A stretch of 49,213 bases of DNA from Actinomadura macra NBRC 14102 (GTDB taxonomy: Bacteria > Actinomycetota > Actinomycetes > Streptosporangiales > Streptosporangiaceae): positions 1-49,213 of the forward strand of contig NZ_BCQT01000022.1 in NCBI RefSeq assembly GCF_001552215.1, written 5' to 3'. The notes under the pieces were generated by a model, which did no database searches, had not been told where the DNA came from, and worked only from the letters and a program-made list of their open reading frames with translations. The translations under genes and the position numbers were made by a program. The first letter of the stretch is position 1. Each line of letters opens with the position of its first letter. Of this stretch, positions 8,412-17,579 are shown piece by piece.

Positions 8412-9872
8412 TCACTGGCTCAACGGTCCGAGCAGGAGCCACTTCCACGACGCTTCCTCTCCCAACTGGCGCGTCCCGGCACTGCGGGGCATGACGTAGC
8501 GCTTGCCGTCGGGCCCGTAGACGGCGCCCGTCGATGGATCGTATCCAGCGAATTCGACTGAATCGGCCGGATAGGACAGGTAGAGACGCCCATCCGCGAG
8601 TTGCCCGGTCGGCTCGGCCGCGGACTGTTGTGTGCCCTTGGAGCCGCCGGTTCCCTTGGCCTCGGAGCCGCCCTTGCCCTTCGTCCCGTACGCGCCGCCT
8701 TGCGGGAACCCGGCACCGCTGGTGGCGCCGGGGGGCACCTGCGGGTAAGGCGTGATGGCGTCGCGCGGGAAGTTGCGGGCACCGCGCACGGCGCTCGGCG
8801 AGTTGTGGGCGTCCTTGCAGCCGACGTTCAGCGCGGGATCCCTTTCGGACGTGTCCTGGGGCCAGCGGGGCTTGGTCTTCTCGTAGCCCTTCGTGCACGG
8901 GGGCGGCGAGTCGATGTTCAGGGCGAGACCCAGGTGCTGGGTTCCGTCCCCCGGCGTGACAGTGAACGCTCCGGCGACCGTCACCGGGTACAGGATGAAC
9001 AGCGACCGCAGCCCGGCCTTGCGGGACGAGATGATCTGACCGGTCGTGGTGAGGTTGGCCAGCAGGACGGGCAGCGTCGGCGCCAGCTGGTTGATCGCCT
9101 TGTGGGTCTCGTCCACCGCGCCGGGCGCGTTGGTGATGGTCTGGCGCAGCGCCGGATCGTCCTTGCGGATCGAGGTGGTCAGCTCGTTCAGGTTGCGGGC
9201 GAAGCCTCGGATGTTGGCGCCCTGGGAGCGCTGCGTGCCGAGGACCGTCACGCTGTTGTCCAGCAGCTTCTTGGTGTCCGGGTAGGCCCGGTCGGCGGTC
9301 TTCAGCAGCCGGTCGGTGTCGTCCAGGATGGACTGGAGGTCCGCAGCGGAGCCGGTGAACGCCTTGTCCAGCTCGTCCACGATCGTGCCGAGGTCCCGGG
9401 TGTCCACCGACCCGACCAGCGAGTCGACATTGCGCAGCAGCTCGGCGGTGGAGACCGGCAGCCTGGTCAGCCGGCGCGGGATCGTGTAGGCAGCGCCCTG
9501 GTCCAGGTAGGGGCCGCTGTTCTTGCTGGGCTGGAGGTCGATGTACTGCTCGCCGACCGCGGACCGGTTGGCCACGATGGCGGACGTGCCCTCGCGCGGG
9601 ATCCGTTTCCCGCGCTCCAGCAGCAGCTTGACCCGGATGCCGTCCTTGGTCAGCTCGATCGGGCCGACTCTGCCGACGGGCACGCCGCGGTAGGTGACCT
9701 CGGCGTTGGTGAACACGCCGCCGGAGTCGGTGAGGTCGACGTAGGCGGTGTACTGCTTGCCGAGGACCCCCCGCCCGATCCCGATGTAGTTCACCGACAC
9801 GATCGTCACGCCGATGACCGTGATGAGCGCGAAGGCGATCAGCTGGAGCTTGACACCGCGCTTGAGGATCAC
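8412..9872 (-). CDS. MCE family protein, MceF position
   Basis: 486 aa. An N-terminal signal anchor (LIAFALITVIGVTIVSVNYIGI) is followed by the MCE domain (residues about 40-120: AEVTYRGVPVGRVGPIEL, AIVANRSAVGEQYIDL), a long helical needle region and a Pro/Gly-rich tail. The GTG start (9870-9872) overlaps the mceE stop as GTGA. The apparent ORF upstream of it is an Arg-rich shadow of mceE. It is part of the heterohexameric MceA-F tunnel that moves lipids across the cell envelope. Confidence 0.92.
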   Translation of the reverse strand: MILKRGVKLQLIAFALITVIGVTIVSVNYIGIGRGVLGKQYTAYVDLTDSGGVFTNAEVTYRGVPVGRVGPIELTKDGIRVKLLLERGKRIPREGTSAIVANRSAVGEQYIDLQPSKNSGPYLDQGAAYTIPRRLTRLPVSTAELLRNVDSLVGSVDTRDLGTIVDELDKAFTGSAADLQSILDDTDRLLKTADRAYPDTKKLLDNSVTVLGTQRSQGANIRGFARNLNELTTSIRKDDPALRQTITNAPGAVDETHKAINQLAPTLPVLLANLTTTGQIISSRKAGLRSLFILYPVTVAGAFTVTPGDGTQHLGLALNIDSPPPCTKGYEKTKPRWPQDTSERDPALNVGCKDAHNSPSAVRGARNFPRDAITPYPQVPPGATSGAGFPQGGAYGTKGKGGSEAKGTGGSKGTQQSAAEPTGQLADGRLYLSYPADSVEFAGYDPSTGAVYGPDGKRYVMPRSAGTRQLGEEASWKWLLLGPLSQ

Positions 9873-11212
9873 GAGAGACCTCCCGTCATCAGGGTCTGGA
9901 GGTCGCCCGACCCGGGCCCGAGCGCCCCTGGACGGCCTTGTGCGCTGCCACCTTCGGGCAGTCCGGGCAGTCCGGGCAGTCCGCCGCCGGAGCCCGATCC
10001 CGGCGTCCCGGTCCCGGGCGTGCCGGTGCCGGGCGTGCCAGTGCCGGGCGAGCCGCCCGGCGACTGCGGCAGCACGCCGAGCGGCGGCTGCGGCAGCGTC
10101 ACGTTCGGCACCTGGAGCATGTCGCGCATCTGCCGGCCGCTGCCGAGCAGGCCCTCCAGGTCGGTGCCGCCGAGCAGGTTCCGGGCGATGGACTCGAAGT
10201 CCAGGTCGATGGTCAGCCGGACGTTGCCGTAGTCGCCCTCGATGACGTTCCCGAACGTCGCGGGGAACGGGAAGGTGATCAGTGTCTCCAGCGACTTCGG
10301 CAGGTCCGAGCCGGCCTTGTTGAGGTTGCGCAGGATCGTGTCGAGATCGCGCAGGTTCGCCACCATGTCGGCGTGCGACCGCCGGATCACGCCGGTCGTG
10401 GTGCGGCTGAGCTTGTCGAGCGCGACGAGCATCCGGGTGAGGTCGGCGCGGTTGCGGTTGAGGACGGTGATCGCCGGTCCGGTCCTGTCGATCGTGTCGG
10501 TGATCGTCTTGCGCTCGGCGGAGAGCTTGCCCGTCAGCCGGTCGATGCTGTCCAGCGCGCGGGTGATCGCGGCGCGGTTGCGGTCCAGGGTGCCGGTGAA
10601 GGTGTCGAGCCGGTGCAGCACCGACCTGATCGTGGCCTCCCGTCCGCCCATCGCGGCCTGGAGTTCGTGGCTGATCGTGGCGACCTGCTCGATGCCGCCG
10701 CCGTTCAGCAGCAGCGACATCGCCGACAGCACCTCCTCGATCTCGGTGGTGCGGCTGGTGCGCGCGAGCGGGATCAGGTCGCCCGAGCCGAGCTCGCCGG
10801 TGGCGGGCTGGTTCGCGGGCGGCGCCAGCGCCACGTACTTCTCGCCGAGCAGGCTGGTCTGCCCGATCGTCGCGGTGGCGTTGTCGGGGAGCCGGACGTC
10901 CCGGCGCACCTTGACGGTGACGACGGCGTGCCAGCCGCCCGTCCCGCCGGCGAGGTCGATCTTCTCGACCTTGCCGACCGAGACGTCGTTGACCTTGACG
11001 ACCGACTGCGGGACGAGGTCCAGCACGTTCGCGAACTCGATCTTGACGGTCCGGGGGTCGGAGCCGAGGTCGGGGCCGCCGGGCAGCGGGAGGGTGTCCA
11101 CGCCGCCGAACGAGCAGCCCGATAGCGCCGCCGCGCCCGCGACCGCGACCGCGCCGAACAGCCGCGCGCGACGTCCGGCGCTGTGTCCGGCGCTGGGCCG
11201 TGTCCTGGTCAT
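9869..11212 (-). CDS. MCE family lipoprotein, MceE (LprK-type) position
   Basis: 447 aa. The signal peptide ends in a lipobox (ALSGC), as expected for MceE, the lipid-anchored member of each Mce set. The MCE domain is at about residues 45-125 (VNDVSVGKVEKIDL, TSLLGEKYVAL), then a helical needle region. The C-terminus is a Pro/Gly/Thr linker made of tandem repeats (GTGTP x3, GLP x3). The start at 11212 overlaps the mceD stop as ATGA. Confidence 0.93.
   Translation of the reverse strand: MTRTRPSAGHSAGRRARLFGAVAVAGAAALSGCSFGGVDTLPLPGGPDLGSDPRTVKIEFANVLDLVPQSVVKVNDVSVGKVEKIDLAGGTGGWHAVVTVKVRRDVRLPDNATATIGQTSLLGEKYVALAPPANQPATGELGSGDLIPLARTSRTTEIEEVLSAMSLLLNGGGIEQVATISHELQAAMGGREATIRSVLHRLDTFTGTLDRNRAAITRALDSIDRLTGKLSAERKTITDTIDRTGPAITVLNRNRADLTRMLVALDKLSRTTTGVIRRSHADMVANLRDLDTILRNLNKAGSDLPKSLETLITFPFPATFGNVIEGDYGNVRLTIDLDFESIARNLLGGTDLEGLLGSGRQMRDMLQVPNVTLPQPPLGVLPQSPGGSPGTGTPGTGTPGTGTPGSGSGGGLPGLPGLPEGGSAQGRPGALGPGSGDLQTLMTGGLS
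9956..9982. repeat. 9-bp tandem repeat x3 in mceE
   Basis: GGGCAGTCC is repeated three times without change and encodes GLPGLPGLP on the minus strand. It is a slippage-prone microsatellite in the unstructured tail of MceE. Confidence 0.85.
10004..10048. repeat. 15-bp tandem repeat x3 in mceE
   Basis: Three 15-base units (consensus CGTGCCGGTGCCGGG, with 1-2 changes) encode GTGTP repeats in the MceE tail. The unit is a whole number of codons, so copy-number change would keep the frame. Confidence 0.8.
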
Positions 11213-12486
11213 CGGCCACCTCCGGGCAGCAGCGAGGTGATGTCCTGGGGCTTGTGCTGGTTCCGCGGCTGTCGCGTTGCGGCGCCGTTTCCAGATGCGC
11301 CCTTGCCGGACGCGCCCTTGCCGCCGGGCCCGTAGGCGTCCGGCGGGATCGGCACCGGGTCGTAGTGCGTGGTCAGCGCGGTGATCCAGGACAGGTCCAG
11401 GCTGAGGCCCGTGAGCGCCTTCCCGATCCCGTTGTAGGGCCGGACAAAGTCCAGGCACTGCTTCGCCGGCGTCCCGACCGAGTAGGCCAGCGAGCAGATC
11501 CAGTCGGCCAGATCGTGAAACTGGCGCAGGTCGGCCCGGTTGTGGATGGTGCCGCTGAGCGGGTCGTAGGCGCGCGCCAGGTTGTTGATGGCGAGCGGCC
11601 CGACTTCGAGCAGCTCGGCGAAGGCGTCCTTCTCCTTGACGAGCACACCGGTGATCTGCGCGAGCTGCCGGACCGACGCCGACAGCTCGCCGCGGTTGTC
11701 CTTGATGAACCGCTGCACGTTCCGCAGCGTCGGGGCGAGGGTGTTGAGCGCCGCGCTCAGCTCCTCCTTCTCCCCCGCGAGCTGTCCCGAGACCCCGTTC
11801 AGGTGCCCGGTGAACGACTTGATCTGCTGGTCGTTCGCCGTCATCGCGTCGGTGATGATTCGCAGGTTCCGGATCGTGTCGGCGACGTCGCCGCGGTCGG
11901 TGCTGAGCGTGCTGAGCATCTTGGACGTGTCGCCGATCGTCTGCCGGATGCTCTCGCCCTGGCCCTCCAGGTTGTCGGCACCGACCTTCAGCAGCCGCGA
12001 CAGCGAGCCCGTGCCGTCGGTCCCGGGGGCGTTGGCGCCCTGTGGTCCGAGCGCCTTGGTGAGGTCGTTCAGGCTGCCGCCGATCTCGTCCACCTCGACC
12101 GGGACCGCGGTGCGGCTGACGGTCAGCGTCGCGCCGTCGGCCAGCACCGGGCCGCCCTTGTAGACGGGGGTGAGCTGGATATAGCGGTCGGCGACGAGCG
12201 TCTGGTTGACGATGACGGCCTGCGCGTCGGCGGGGACCTTGTACTTCGCGTCGTACTTCAGCTCGACCCTGACCGCGTCTCCGACCGGCGTCACCTTCGT
12301 GACCCTGCCGACCGGGATGCCGAGGATGCGCACGTCGGCGCCCTTGTACAGACCCACGGTCTTGGTGAAGTACGCGGTCATGTGGCGCTGCTCCGGCTTC
12401 TGGAGCAGCAGCATCAGCGCGGCGGCCAGCACCGCGACGGTGATGATCGCGCCGCCGAGGCGAAGGACGGTTGCGGAGTTACGCAC
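11209..12486 (-). CDS. MCE family protein, MceD position
   Basis: 425 aa, GTG start. It has a signal anchor (residues about 8-29), an MCE domain (VRILGIPVGRVTKVTP, AVIVNQTLVADRYIQL), a long helical region, and a basic, Gly/Lys-rich C-terminus. It starts 18 bases after mceC and overlaps mceE. It is a subunit of the MceA-F lipid-transfer hexamer. Confidence 0.92.
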   Translation of the reverse strand: MRNSATVLRLGGAIITVAVLAAALMLLLQKPEQRHMTAYFTKTVGLYKGADVRILGIPVGRVTKVTPVGDAVRVELKYDAKYKVPADAQAVIVNQTLVADRYIQLTPVYKGGPVLADGATLTVSRTAVPVEVDEIGGSLNDLTKALGPQGANAPGTDGTGSLSRLLKVGADNLEGQGESIRQTIGDTSKMLSTLSTDRGDVADTIRNLRIITDAMTANDQQIKSFTGHLNGVSGQLAGEKEELSAALNTLAPTLRNVQRFIKDNRGELSASVRQLAQITGVLVKEKDAFAELLEVGPLAINNLARAYDPLSGTIHNRADLRQFHDLADWICSLAYSVGTPAKQCLDFVRPYNGIGKALTGLSLDLSWITALTTHYDPVPIPPDAYGPGGKGASGKGASGNGAATRQPRNQHKPQDITSLLPGGGR

Positions 12487-12504
12487 GGGTGACCTGCCTG
12501 CTGC

Positions 12505-13563
12505 TCACGGGAGGAAGGGCAACGGGTTGTCGCTCTGATTGCCGGACTGGCCGCCCTTCTGCTGACCGCCGTTCGGGCTGTTCTGGCCGCCCTGGGGCGG
12601 GTTCTGGATAGAGGCGGGGATCGGGAGGAGGTTCTGGATGTAGGAGTCGAACCAGCGTCCCGTCCCGGTGACGTCGGCGAACTGGCGGGCGAACGGCGCG
12701 AACAGCTGGAGGATCCGGTCGAGGTTGTCCTGGTTCTTCAGCAGGACCCCGTTGACCTTCTGGAGGTTGTCCAGCATCGGTCGCAGCTGCCCCTCGTTCT
12801 CTTTGATCAGGGCGTTCACCTGCTGGGAGAGCGTGACCGTGTTGATCAGGAGTTGGTGGATGACGGCGCGGCGGGCCTGCACGGCCTGGAGCACCTTGTC
12901 GCCGTCCTGGATGAGCTTGGCGAAGTCCTGGTTGCGGTCGGCGAGCAGCTGCGAGACGTCCTTGGCCTTGCCCGCCAGCTCGTGCAGCTGGTCGTCGCGG
13001 GAGGCGATGGTGGTGGACAGCCGGCGCAGCCCCTGCAGCGACGCCCGGATCTCGTCCGGCGAGTTCTCGAAGGTCTGCGAGAGCACGTCGAACGACGTCG
13101 CGAGCTGCCGATAGTCGATCTTGCTGACCCGCCGGCTCAGCTCGCTGATCGCCGGGACGACCTCGAACGGCGTGTGCGTCCGCTCGATCGGGATGTTGCG
13201 GCCGAGCCGTCCCGTCCCGCGCGGGTTGAGGGACAGGAAGTGCGCGCCGAGCACCGTCTTGATCTTGATGTCGGCTTCGGTACGGTCGCCGAGCCGCACC
13301 CCGTCGTCCACCCGGAAGGTGACCTTGACGTGGTCGCCGTCGAGTTCGAGGCCGGTGACCTTGCCGACCTTGACGCCCGCGATGCGGACCTCCTCGTCGG
13401 TCTTCAGGCCGGCCGCCTCCTTGAACGAGGCGGTGTGCGTCCTGCCGCCGGACACCAGCGGGATGCTGTCGAGGTTCATCGCCACCGCCAGCGCCACGAT
13501 GATGATCGCGAATCCGACGAGGCCGATGGGGACCGGGTTGCGCTCCCGGAAGGGGACCCTCAT
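12505..13563 (-). CDS. MCE family protein, MceC position
   Basis: 352 aa. It has a signal anchor (IGLVGFAIIIVALAVAM), an MCE domain (VRIAGVKVGKVTGLEL, ADIKIKTVLGAHFLSL), a coiled/helical needle region, and a Gln/Gly/Asn-rich tail typical of MceC-type subunits. The ATG follows the mceB TAG directly, with no gap. Confidence 0.92.
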   Translation of the reverse strand: MRVPFRERNPVPIGLVGFAIIIVALAVAMNLDSIPLVSGGRTHTASFKEAAGLKTDEEVRIAGVKVGKVTGLELDGDHVKVTFRVDDGVRLGDRTEADIKIKTVLGAHFLSLNPRGTGRLGRNIPIERTHTPFEVVPAISELSRRVSKIDYRQLATSFDVLSQTFENSPDEIRASLQGLRRLSTTIASRDDQLHELAGKAKDVSQLLADRNQDFAKLIQDGDKVLQAVQARRAVIHQLLINTVTLSQQVNALIKENEGQLRPMLDNLQKVNGVLLKNQDNLDRILQLFAPFARQFADVTGTGRWFDSYIQNLLPIPASIQNPPQGGQNSPNGGQQKGGQSGNQSDNPLPFLP

Positions 13564-14595
13564 CTACTTGCACCTCGCGTTCTCGTTCACGATCGCCGGT
13601 GTCTGGAAGACCGGTCCGCCCGGTAGCCGCACCTTCGCGTCGAGTCCGCAGATGTACATGTTGAACCAGGAGCCGTAGGACGAGATGTTGACGAGCTTCT
13701 GCAGCCTGTCCGGGGTCCGCTTGAGGCCCGTGTCGAGCGCGCCGCTGTTGGCGTCCAGCGTCCCGGTGAGCTGCCGCAGCCCGGCGATGTCGTCCTTGAG
13801 GTCGGGCCGGACGTCCTTGAGCAGTCCCTGCGTGGTGCCGGTCAGGTCGTTGATCGCCGCGACCGAGTCGAAGATCGCCTGCCGGTCCCGCGACACCCCG
13901 CCGACGAATCCGCGCAGGTCGGTGATCAGCTGGTTGACCTCGTCATGCCGCTCGTCGATCGTGCCGAGGACGGCGTTCAGGTTGTCGATCACCCGCCCGA
14001 TGACCTTGTCGCGATCGGCGAGGGTGGTGGTCAGGGACGCCACGTGCGCGAGCAGGCTGTTGACCGTCCCGCCCTCGCCCTGGAGGGTCTGGACGATCTG
14101 GAAGGCCAGCTTGTTGACGTCGTCCGGCTCCAGTGCCCGAAACAGCGGCCGGAACCCGTTGAACAGGGCCGTCAGGTCCAGCGCGGGTTTCGTCTGGCCG
14201 ACCGGGATCGTGCCGCCCGGCCGCAGGTAGTCGTTGGCGCCGCCGGGCCCGTCGGTCAGCGCGAGGTACCGCTGACCCATCAGGTTCCGGTAGCGGACGT
14301 GCACCTGCGTGGACGCTGGGAGCCCCGCCTGGAACACCCCGCCCTTCTGGACGCTGAACGTCACCTCGGCCTGGTTCCCGTGGTACAGCCTGATCTTCTG
14401 GACCTGGCCGACCCGGACGCCCGCGACGCGCACGTCGTCCTTGTCGAGCAGCCCGGCCACATCGGTGAAGATCGCCTTGTAGCTGCGCGTCTCCCCGAAG
14501 TGGACGTTGGAGATCGTCATCGCCAGCACGCCGGTGACCAGCGAGGTGAGGACCACGAAGATCCCCAGCTTGACGGCGGCGCTCGTCGTTCTCAT
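13564..14595 (-). CDS. MCE family protein, MceB position
   Basis: 343 aa. The start at 14595 (MRTTSAAVKLGIF) was chosen over the longer ORF because it overlaps the mceA stop (ATGA) and begins directly with the signal anchor. The MCE domain is at residues about 35-115 (VRVAGVRVGQVQKIRL, RYRNLMGQRYLAL), followed by helices. The C-terminal WFNMYICGLDAKV block is typical of MceB. Confidence 0.93.
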   Translation of the reverse strand: MRTTSAAVKLGIFVVLTSLVTGVLAMTISNVHFGETRSYKAIFTDVAGLLDKDDVRVAGVRVGQVQKIRLYHGNQAEVTFSVQKGGVFQAGLPASTQVHVRYRNLMGQRYLALTDGPGGANDYLRPGGTIPVGQTKPALDLTALFNGFRPLFRALEPDDVNKLAFQIVQTLQGEGGTVNSLLAHVASLTTTLADRDKVIGRVIDNLNAVLGTIDERHDEVNQLITDLRGFVGGVSRDRQAIFDSVAAINDLTGTTQGLLKDVRPDLKDDIAGLRQLTGTLDANSGALDTGLKRTPDRLQKLVNISSYGSWFNMYICGLDAKVRLPGGPVFQTPAIVNENARCK

Positions 14596-15896
14596 CTGAC
14601 CGTCACCACCGAACCGCGCATGAGCGGCGCGAACATCAGCTGTGCCACGTCGGAGACCTCGTCGGCCGGGGTCCGCGTCATCGGGCCCACCACGTTCTTG
14701 ATCTGCTCGTTCTCGCTCATCGAGCCCGGGTCGACGAACACGTTCGACAGGGCCCGGCCGCGGTTCCCGCTCCCGCCGTTCGGGGGATCGGGGTTCTTCC
14801 ACCACAGGTCGTCCTGGGTGCCGTCCAGAGCCAGGTAGTCGGGGAACGGGACCTTCGGGTTCGGCAGGTTGTAGCAGCGCGGGTTGCGCTGGTCCTTGGC
14901 CTCCGGCAGGTCCAGCGGGTACTTGTACGCCGGGCGCGGCTTGACGATCTCGATCGTCAGGTTGAAGGTCGTGGAGCCGTTACCGCCGGCCACCCGTTCC
15001 GCCTCCGGCTTCAGCTTCATCATCCCGGCGAACACGCACGGCAGCGACGGCGAGTAGCGAGCGATCAGTTCGAGGCCGTCCCGGTTCGCGATGTTGAAGC
15101 CGATGATCTTCGGGCCGTTCTGGCGCATGAACGTGTTCCCGTCCGTCGCCAGCCCGGTGACCGCCGGGATGAGCTGCTCGATCGTCGCCTTCTTGGCGGT
15201 GATGGTCTTGCTGGTCACGTTCAGGTTGCGCAGCGTCTGGAGCAGGTCCGGTGCCGCCGCGGCGTAGATGTCCGACACGTCCGAGAGGGCGTGCAGATCG
15301 TGCACCAGCGTGCCGAGCTCCGGATTGATCTTCCTCAGCAGCTCGTCGGCCTGCTCCAGGTTGCGCCCGAGCTGGTCACCGCGGCCCTGCAACGCGGTGG
15401 CCAGGGCGTTCAGCGTCGTGTTCAGCTGCGCCGGCTTCACCACCTGGAGCAGGGGCAGCAGGTCGTCCAGGACCTTGCCGATCTCGACGGCGGCCTGGGA
15501 GCGGTCCTGCTGGATCACCTGGCCCTTACGCAGCCCGGCCGGGCCCGGCTGCTCCGGGATCTCCAGGTCGACGTACTTCTCGCCGAACAGCGTCTTCGGC
15601 AGCAGCCGCGCCTGCACATTGTTCGGGATCAGCCTGGCCTTATCCGGATCGAGCGCCAGGTGCAGCGTCGCCCCGTCCGCGGTCGCCTTCGTGCTCCGCA
15701 CCTCGCCGACGATCAGGCCGCGGACCTTGACGTCCGAGCGCGGCAGCAGTTGCAGCCCGGCGCGCTCCGCGGCGACCTCCACCTTCACGACGGGCGTGAG
15801 CGCCTTGTTGAACAGCGCGACCGTGAGCGCCAGCAGCAGCGCGATCACCACGAGCATCGACAGCCCGAGCAGCCGGTACCGGATGTGCTCCTTCAC
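14592..15896 (-). CDS. MCE family protein, MceA position
   Basis: 434 aa, GTG start. It has a signal anchor (GLSMLVVIALLLALTVALF) and an MCE domain (DVKVRGLIVGEVRST, ARLLPKTLFGEKYVDLEIP). The conserved MceA C-terminal domain carries paired cysteines (SLPCVFAG, NPRCYNLPNP). It is the first of six mce genes and lies 7 bases after the second permease. Confidence 0.93.
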   Translation of the reverse strand: MKEHIRYRLLGLSMLVVIALLLALTVALFNKALTPVVKVEVAAERAGLQLLPRSDVKVRGLIVGEVRSTKATADGATLHLALDPDKARLIPNNVQARLLPKTLFGEKYVDLEIPEQPGPAGLRKGQVIQQDRSQAAVEIGKVLDDLLPLLQVVKPAQLNTTLNALATALQGRGDQLGRNLEQADELLRKINPELGTLVHDLHALSDVSDIYAAAAPDLLQTLRNLNVTSKTITAKKATIEQLIPAVTGLATDGNTFMRQNGPKIIGFNIANRDGLELIARYSPSLPCVFAGMMKLKPEAERVAGGNGSTTFNLTIEIVKPRPAYKYPLDLPEAKDQRNPRCYNLPNPKVPFPDYLALDGTQDDLWWKNPDPPNGGSGNRGRALSNVFVDPGSMSENEQIKNVVGPMTRTPADEVSDVAQLMFAPLMRGSVVTVR

Positions 15897-15903
15897 CGCG
15901 CCC

Positions 15904-16728
15904 TCACCCCGCGATCCGGACGGACGTGGTGGCGCCCCAGATGGCCATGCCGAGCAGCAGGTCCGCCACGTTGATCACGACGATGCTGGTGCGGACGGCG
16001 CGGCCGACCGCGACGCCGACGCCCGCGGGGCCGCCGCTCGCGTGGTAGCCGTAGTAGCAGTGGATCAGCATCACCAGCACCGAGAAGACGATCACTTTGC
16101 CGAACGACCACAGGATGTCGTTCGGCGGCAGGAACAGATGGAAGTAGTGGTCGTAGGTGCCGGTCGACTGCCCGTAGAACAGCGTCACGATCAGCCGCGT
16201 CGCACCGTAGGAGGCGAGCAGGCCCACGATGTACAGCGGGATGACCGCGATCATCCCGGCGATCATCCGGGTGGTGACGAGGAAGGGCATCGACGGGACC
16301 GCCATGACCTCCAACGCGTCGATCTCGTCGGAGATCCGCATCGCGCCGAGCTGCGCGGTGAACCCGCAGCCGACCGTCGCCGACAGCGCCAGCGCCGACA
16401 CCAGCGGCGCGATCTCGCGCGTGTTGAAGTACGACGCGACGAACCCGGTGAACGCGGCGGTACCGATCTGGTTCAGGGACTCATAGCCCTGGAGGCCCAC
16501 CTGGCTGCCGGTGAAGAACGTCATGAAGCCGACGATCACCACCGAGCCGCCGATCACCGCGAGCCCGCCGGTGCCGAGGCTGACCTCGGCCAGCAGCCGC
16601 AGCACCTCGGTGCGGTAGCGGCGCAGCACCCGGAACGTCCACGCGAACGCCCGCAGGTAGAACGAGAGCTGATGCCCGAAGTCGTCCAGCCGCTGGAAGG
16701 GGGCGCCGAACGCGCGCTTACCCGCCAT
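15904..16728 (-). CDS. MlaE/YrbE-type ABC permease, second subunit (YrbEB)
   Basis: 274 aa with about five membrane helices. It carries the MlaE family core: TVGCGFTAQLGAMRISDEIDALEVM, the EQ-loop-like segment that couples to the ATPase. The start at 16728 was chosen because ATG overlaps the yrbEA stop (TGATG). With YrbEA it forms the inner-membrane permease under the MceA-F hexamer. Confidence 0.93.
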   Translation of the reverse strand: MAGKRAFGAPFQRLDDFGHQLSFYLRAFAWTFRVLRRYRTEVLRLLAEVSLGTGGLAVIGGSVVIVGFMTFFTGSQVGLQGYESLNQIGTAAFTGFVASYFNTREIAPLVSALALSATVGCGFTAQLGAMRISDEIDALEVMAVPSMPFLVTTRMIAGMIAVIPLYIVGLLASYGATRLIVTLFYGQSTGTYDHYFHLFLPPNDILWSFGKVIVFSVLVMLIHCYYGYHASGGPAGVGVAVGRAVRTSIVVINVADLLLGMAIWGATTSVRIAG

Positions 16729-17579
16729 CACATCCCCTTCGAGGGGACGAACTGGAAGTACAGGGTGGAGATCAGGAAGTTCTCCAGGAAGAGCAGCATG
16801 AAGGTGATGACGACGGTCTGGTTCACCGCGTCGCCCACGCCCTTGGGGCCGCCCTTGGCGTTCAGGCCCTTGTAGGCCGCGACCAGGCCGGCGGTGATGC
16901 CGAACACGAACGCCTTGAACTCGGCCTGGAGCAGGTCGGGCAGCTGCGCGATGGCGTTGAACGAGGCGAGGTAGGCGCCGGGCGTGCCGTCCTGGAGCAT
17001 CACGTTGAAGAAGTAGCCGCCCATCAGGCCGACCACCGACACCAGCCCGTTCAGGAAGATCGCGACGAACGCGCAGGCCAGCATCCGCGGCACCACCAGA
17101 CGGTGCAGCGGGTTGATGCCGAGCACCTCCATGGCGTCGATCTCCTCGCGGATCTTCCGCGAACCGATGTCGGCGCACATGGCCGAGCCGGCGGCGCCGG
17201 CGACCAGCAGCGAGGTGACCAGCGGGCTCGCCTCGCGGACGATCGCGACCACCGCGGTCGCGCCGGTGTAGGACTGCGCGCCGAGCTGCCGGATCAGCCC
17301 GCCGACCTGAAGCGACAGCACGCCGCCGAACGGGATCGCGACCAGCATCGTCGGGACGACGGTGACGCTGACGATGAACCACGCCTGCTCGATGAACTCG
17401 CGCCACTGGAACGGCCACCGGAACATCGCGCGGAAGGTGTCCAGGCACAGGGCGAAGAACCGGCCCGGTTCCTTGATCATGACGTTCGTCGCGCCGTCCC
17501 CGACCCTGCGGAACACGCCGGAGGAGCCTTCCTCCTTCCCGGCCTCTCGCTGGTCCGCACCGACACCAGGAGTGGACAT
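16728..17579 (-). CDS. MlaE/YrbE-type ABC permease, first subunit (YrbEA)
   Basis: 283 aa with about five membrane helices and a hydrophilic N-terminus. The MlaE motif is present (GSAMCADIGSRKIREEIDAMEVLGI). The start at 17579 overlaps the mkl stop as ATGA and removes an Arg-rich false extension. It is partner of YrbEB and of the Mkl ATPase in the Mce lipid importer. Confidence 0.93.
   Translation of the reverse strand: MSTPGVGADQREAGKEEGSSGVFRRVGDGATNVMIKEPGRFFALCLDTFRAMFRWPFQWREFIEQAWFIVSVTVVPTMLVAIPFGGVLSLQVGGLIRQLGAQSYTGATAVVAIVREASPLVTSLLVAGAAGSAMCADIGSRKIREEIDAMEVLGINPLHRLVVPRMLACAFVAIFLNGLVSVVGLMGGYFFNVMLQDGTPGAYLASFNAIAQLPDLLQAEFKAFVFGITAGLVAAYKGLNAKGGPKGVGDAVNQTVVITFMLLFLENFLISTLYFQFVPSKGM

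Noticed and set aside
9873..11219. Apparent 935-aa extension of MceF into mceE
   Set aside because: The added part is Arg/Pro-rich antisense-type composition in another frame of mceE; the GTG at 9872 overlapping the mceE stop and leading into the signal anchor is the real start.
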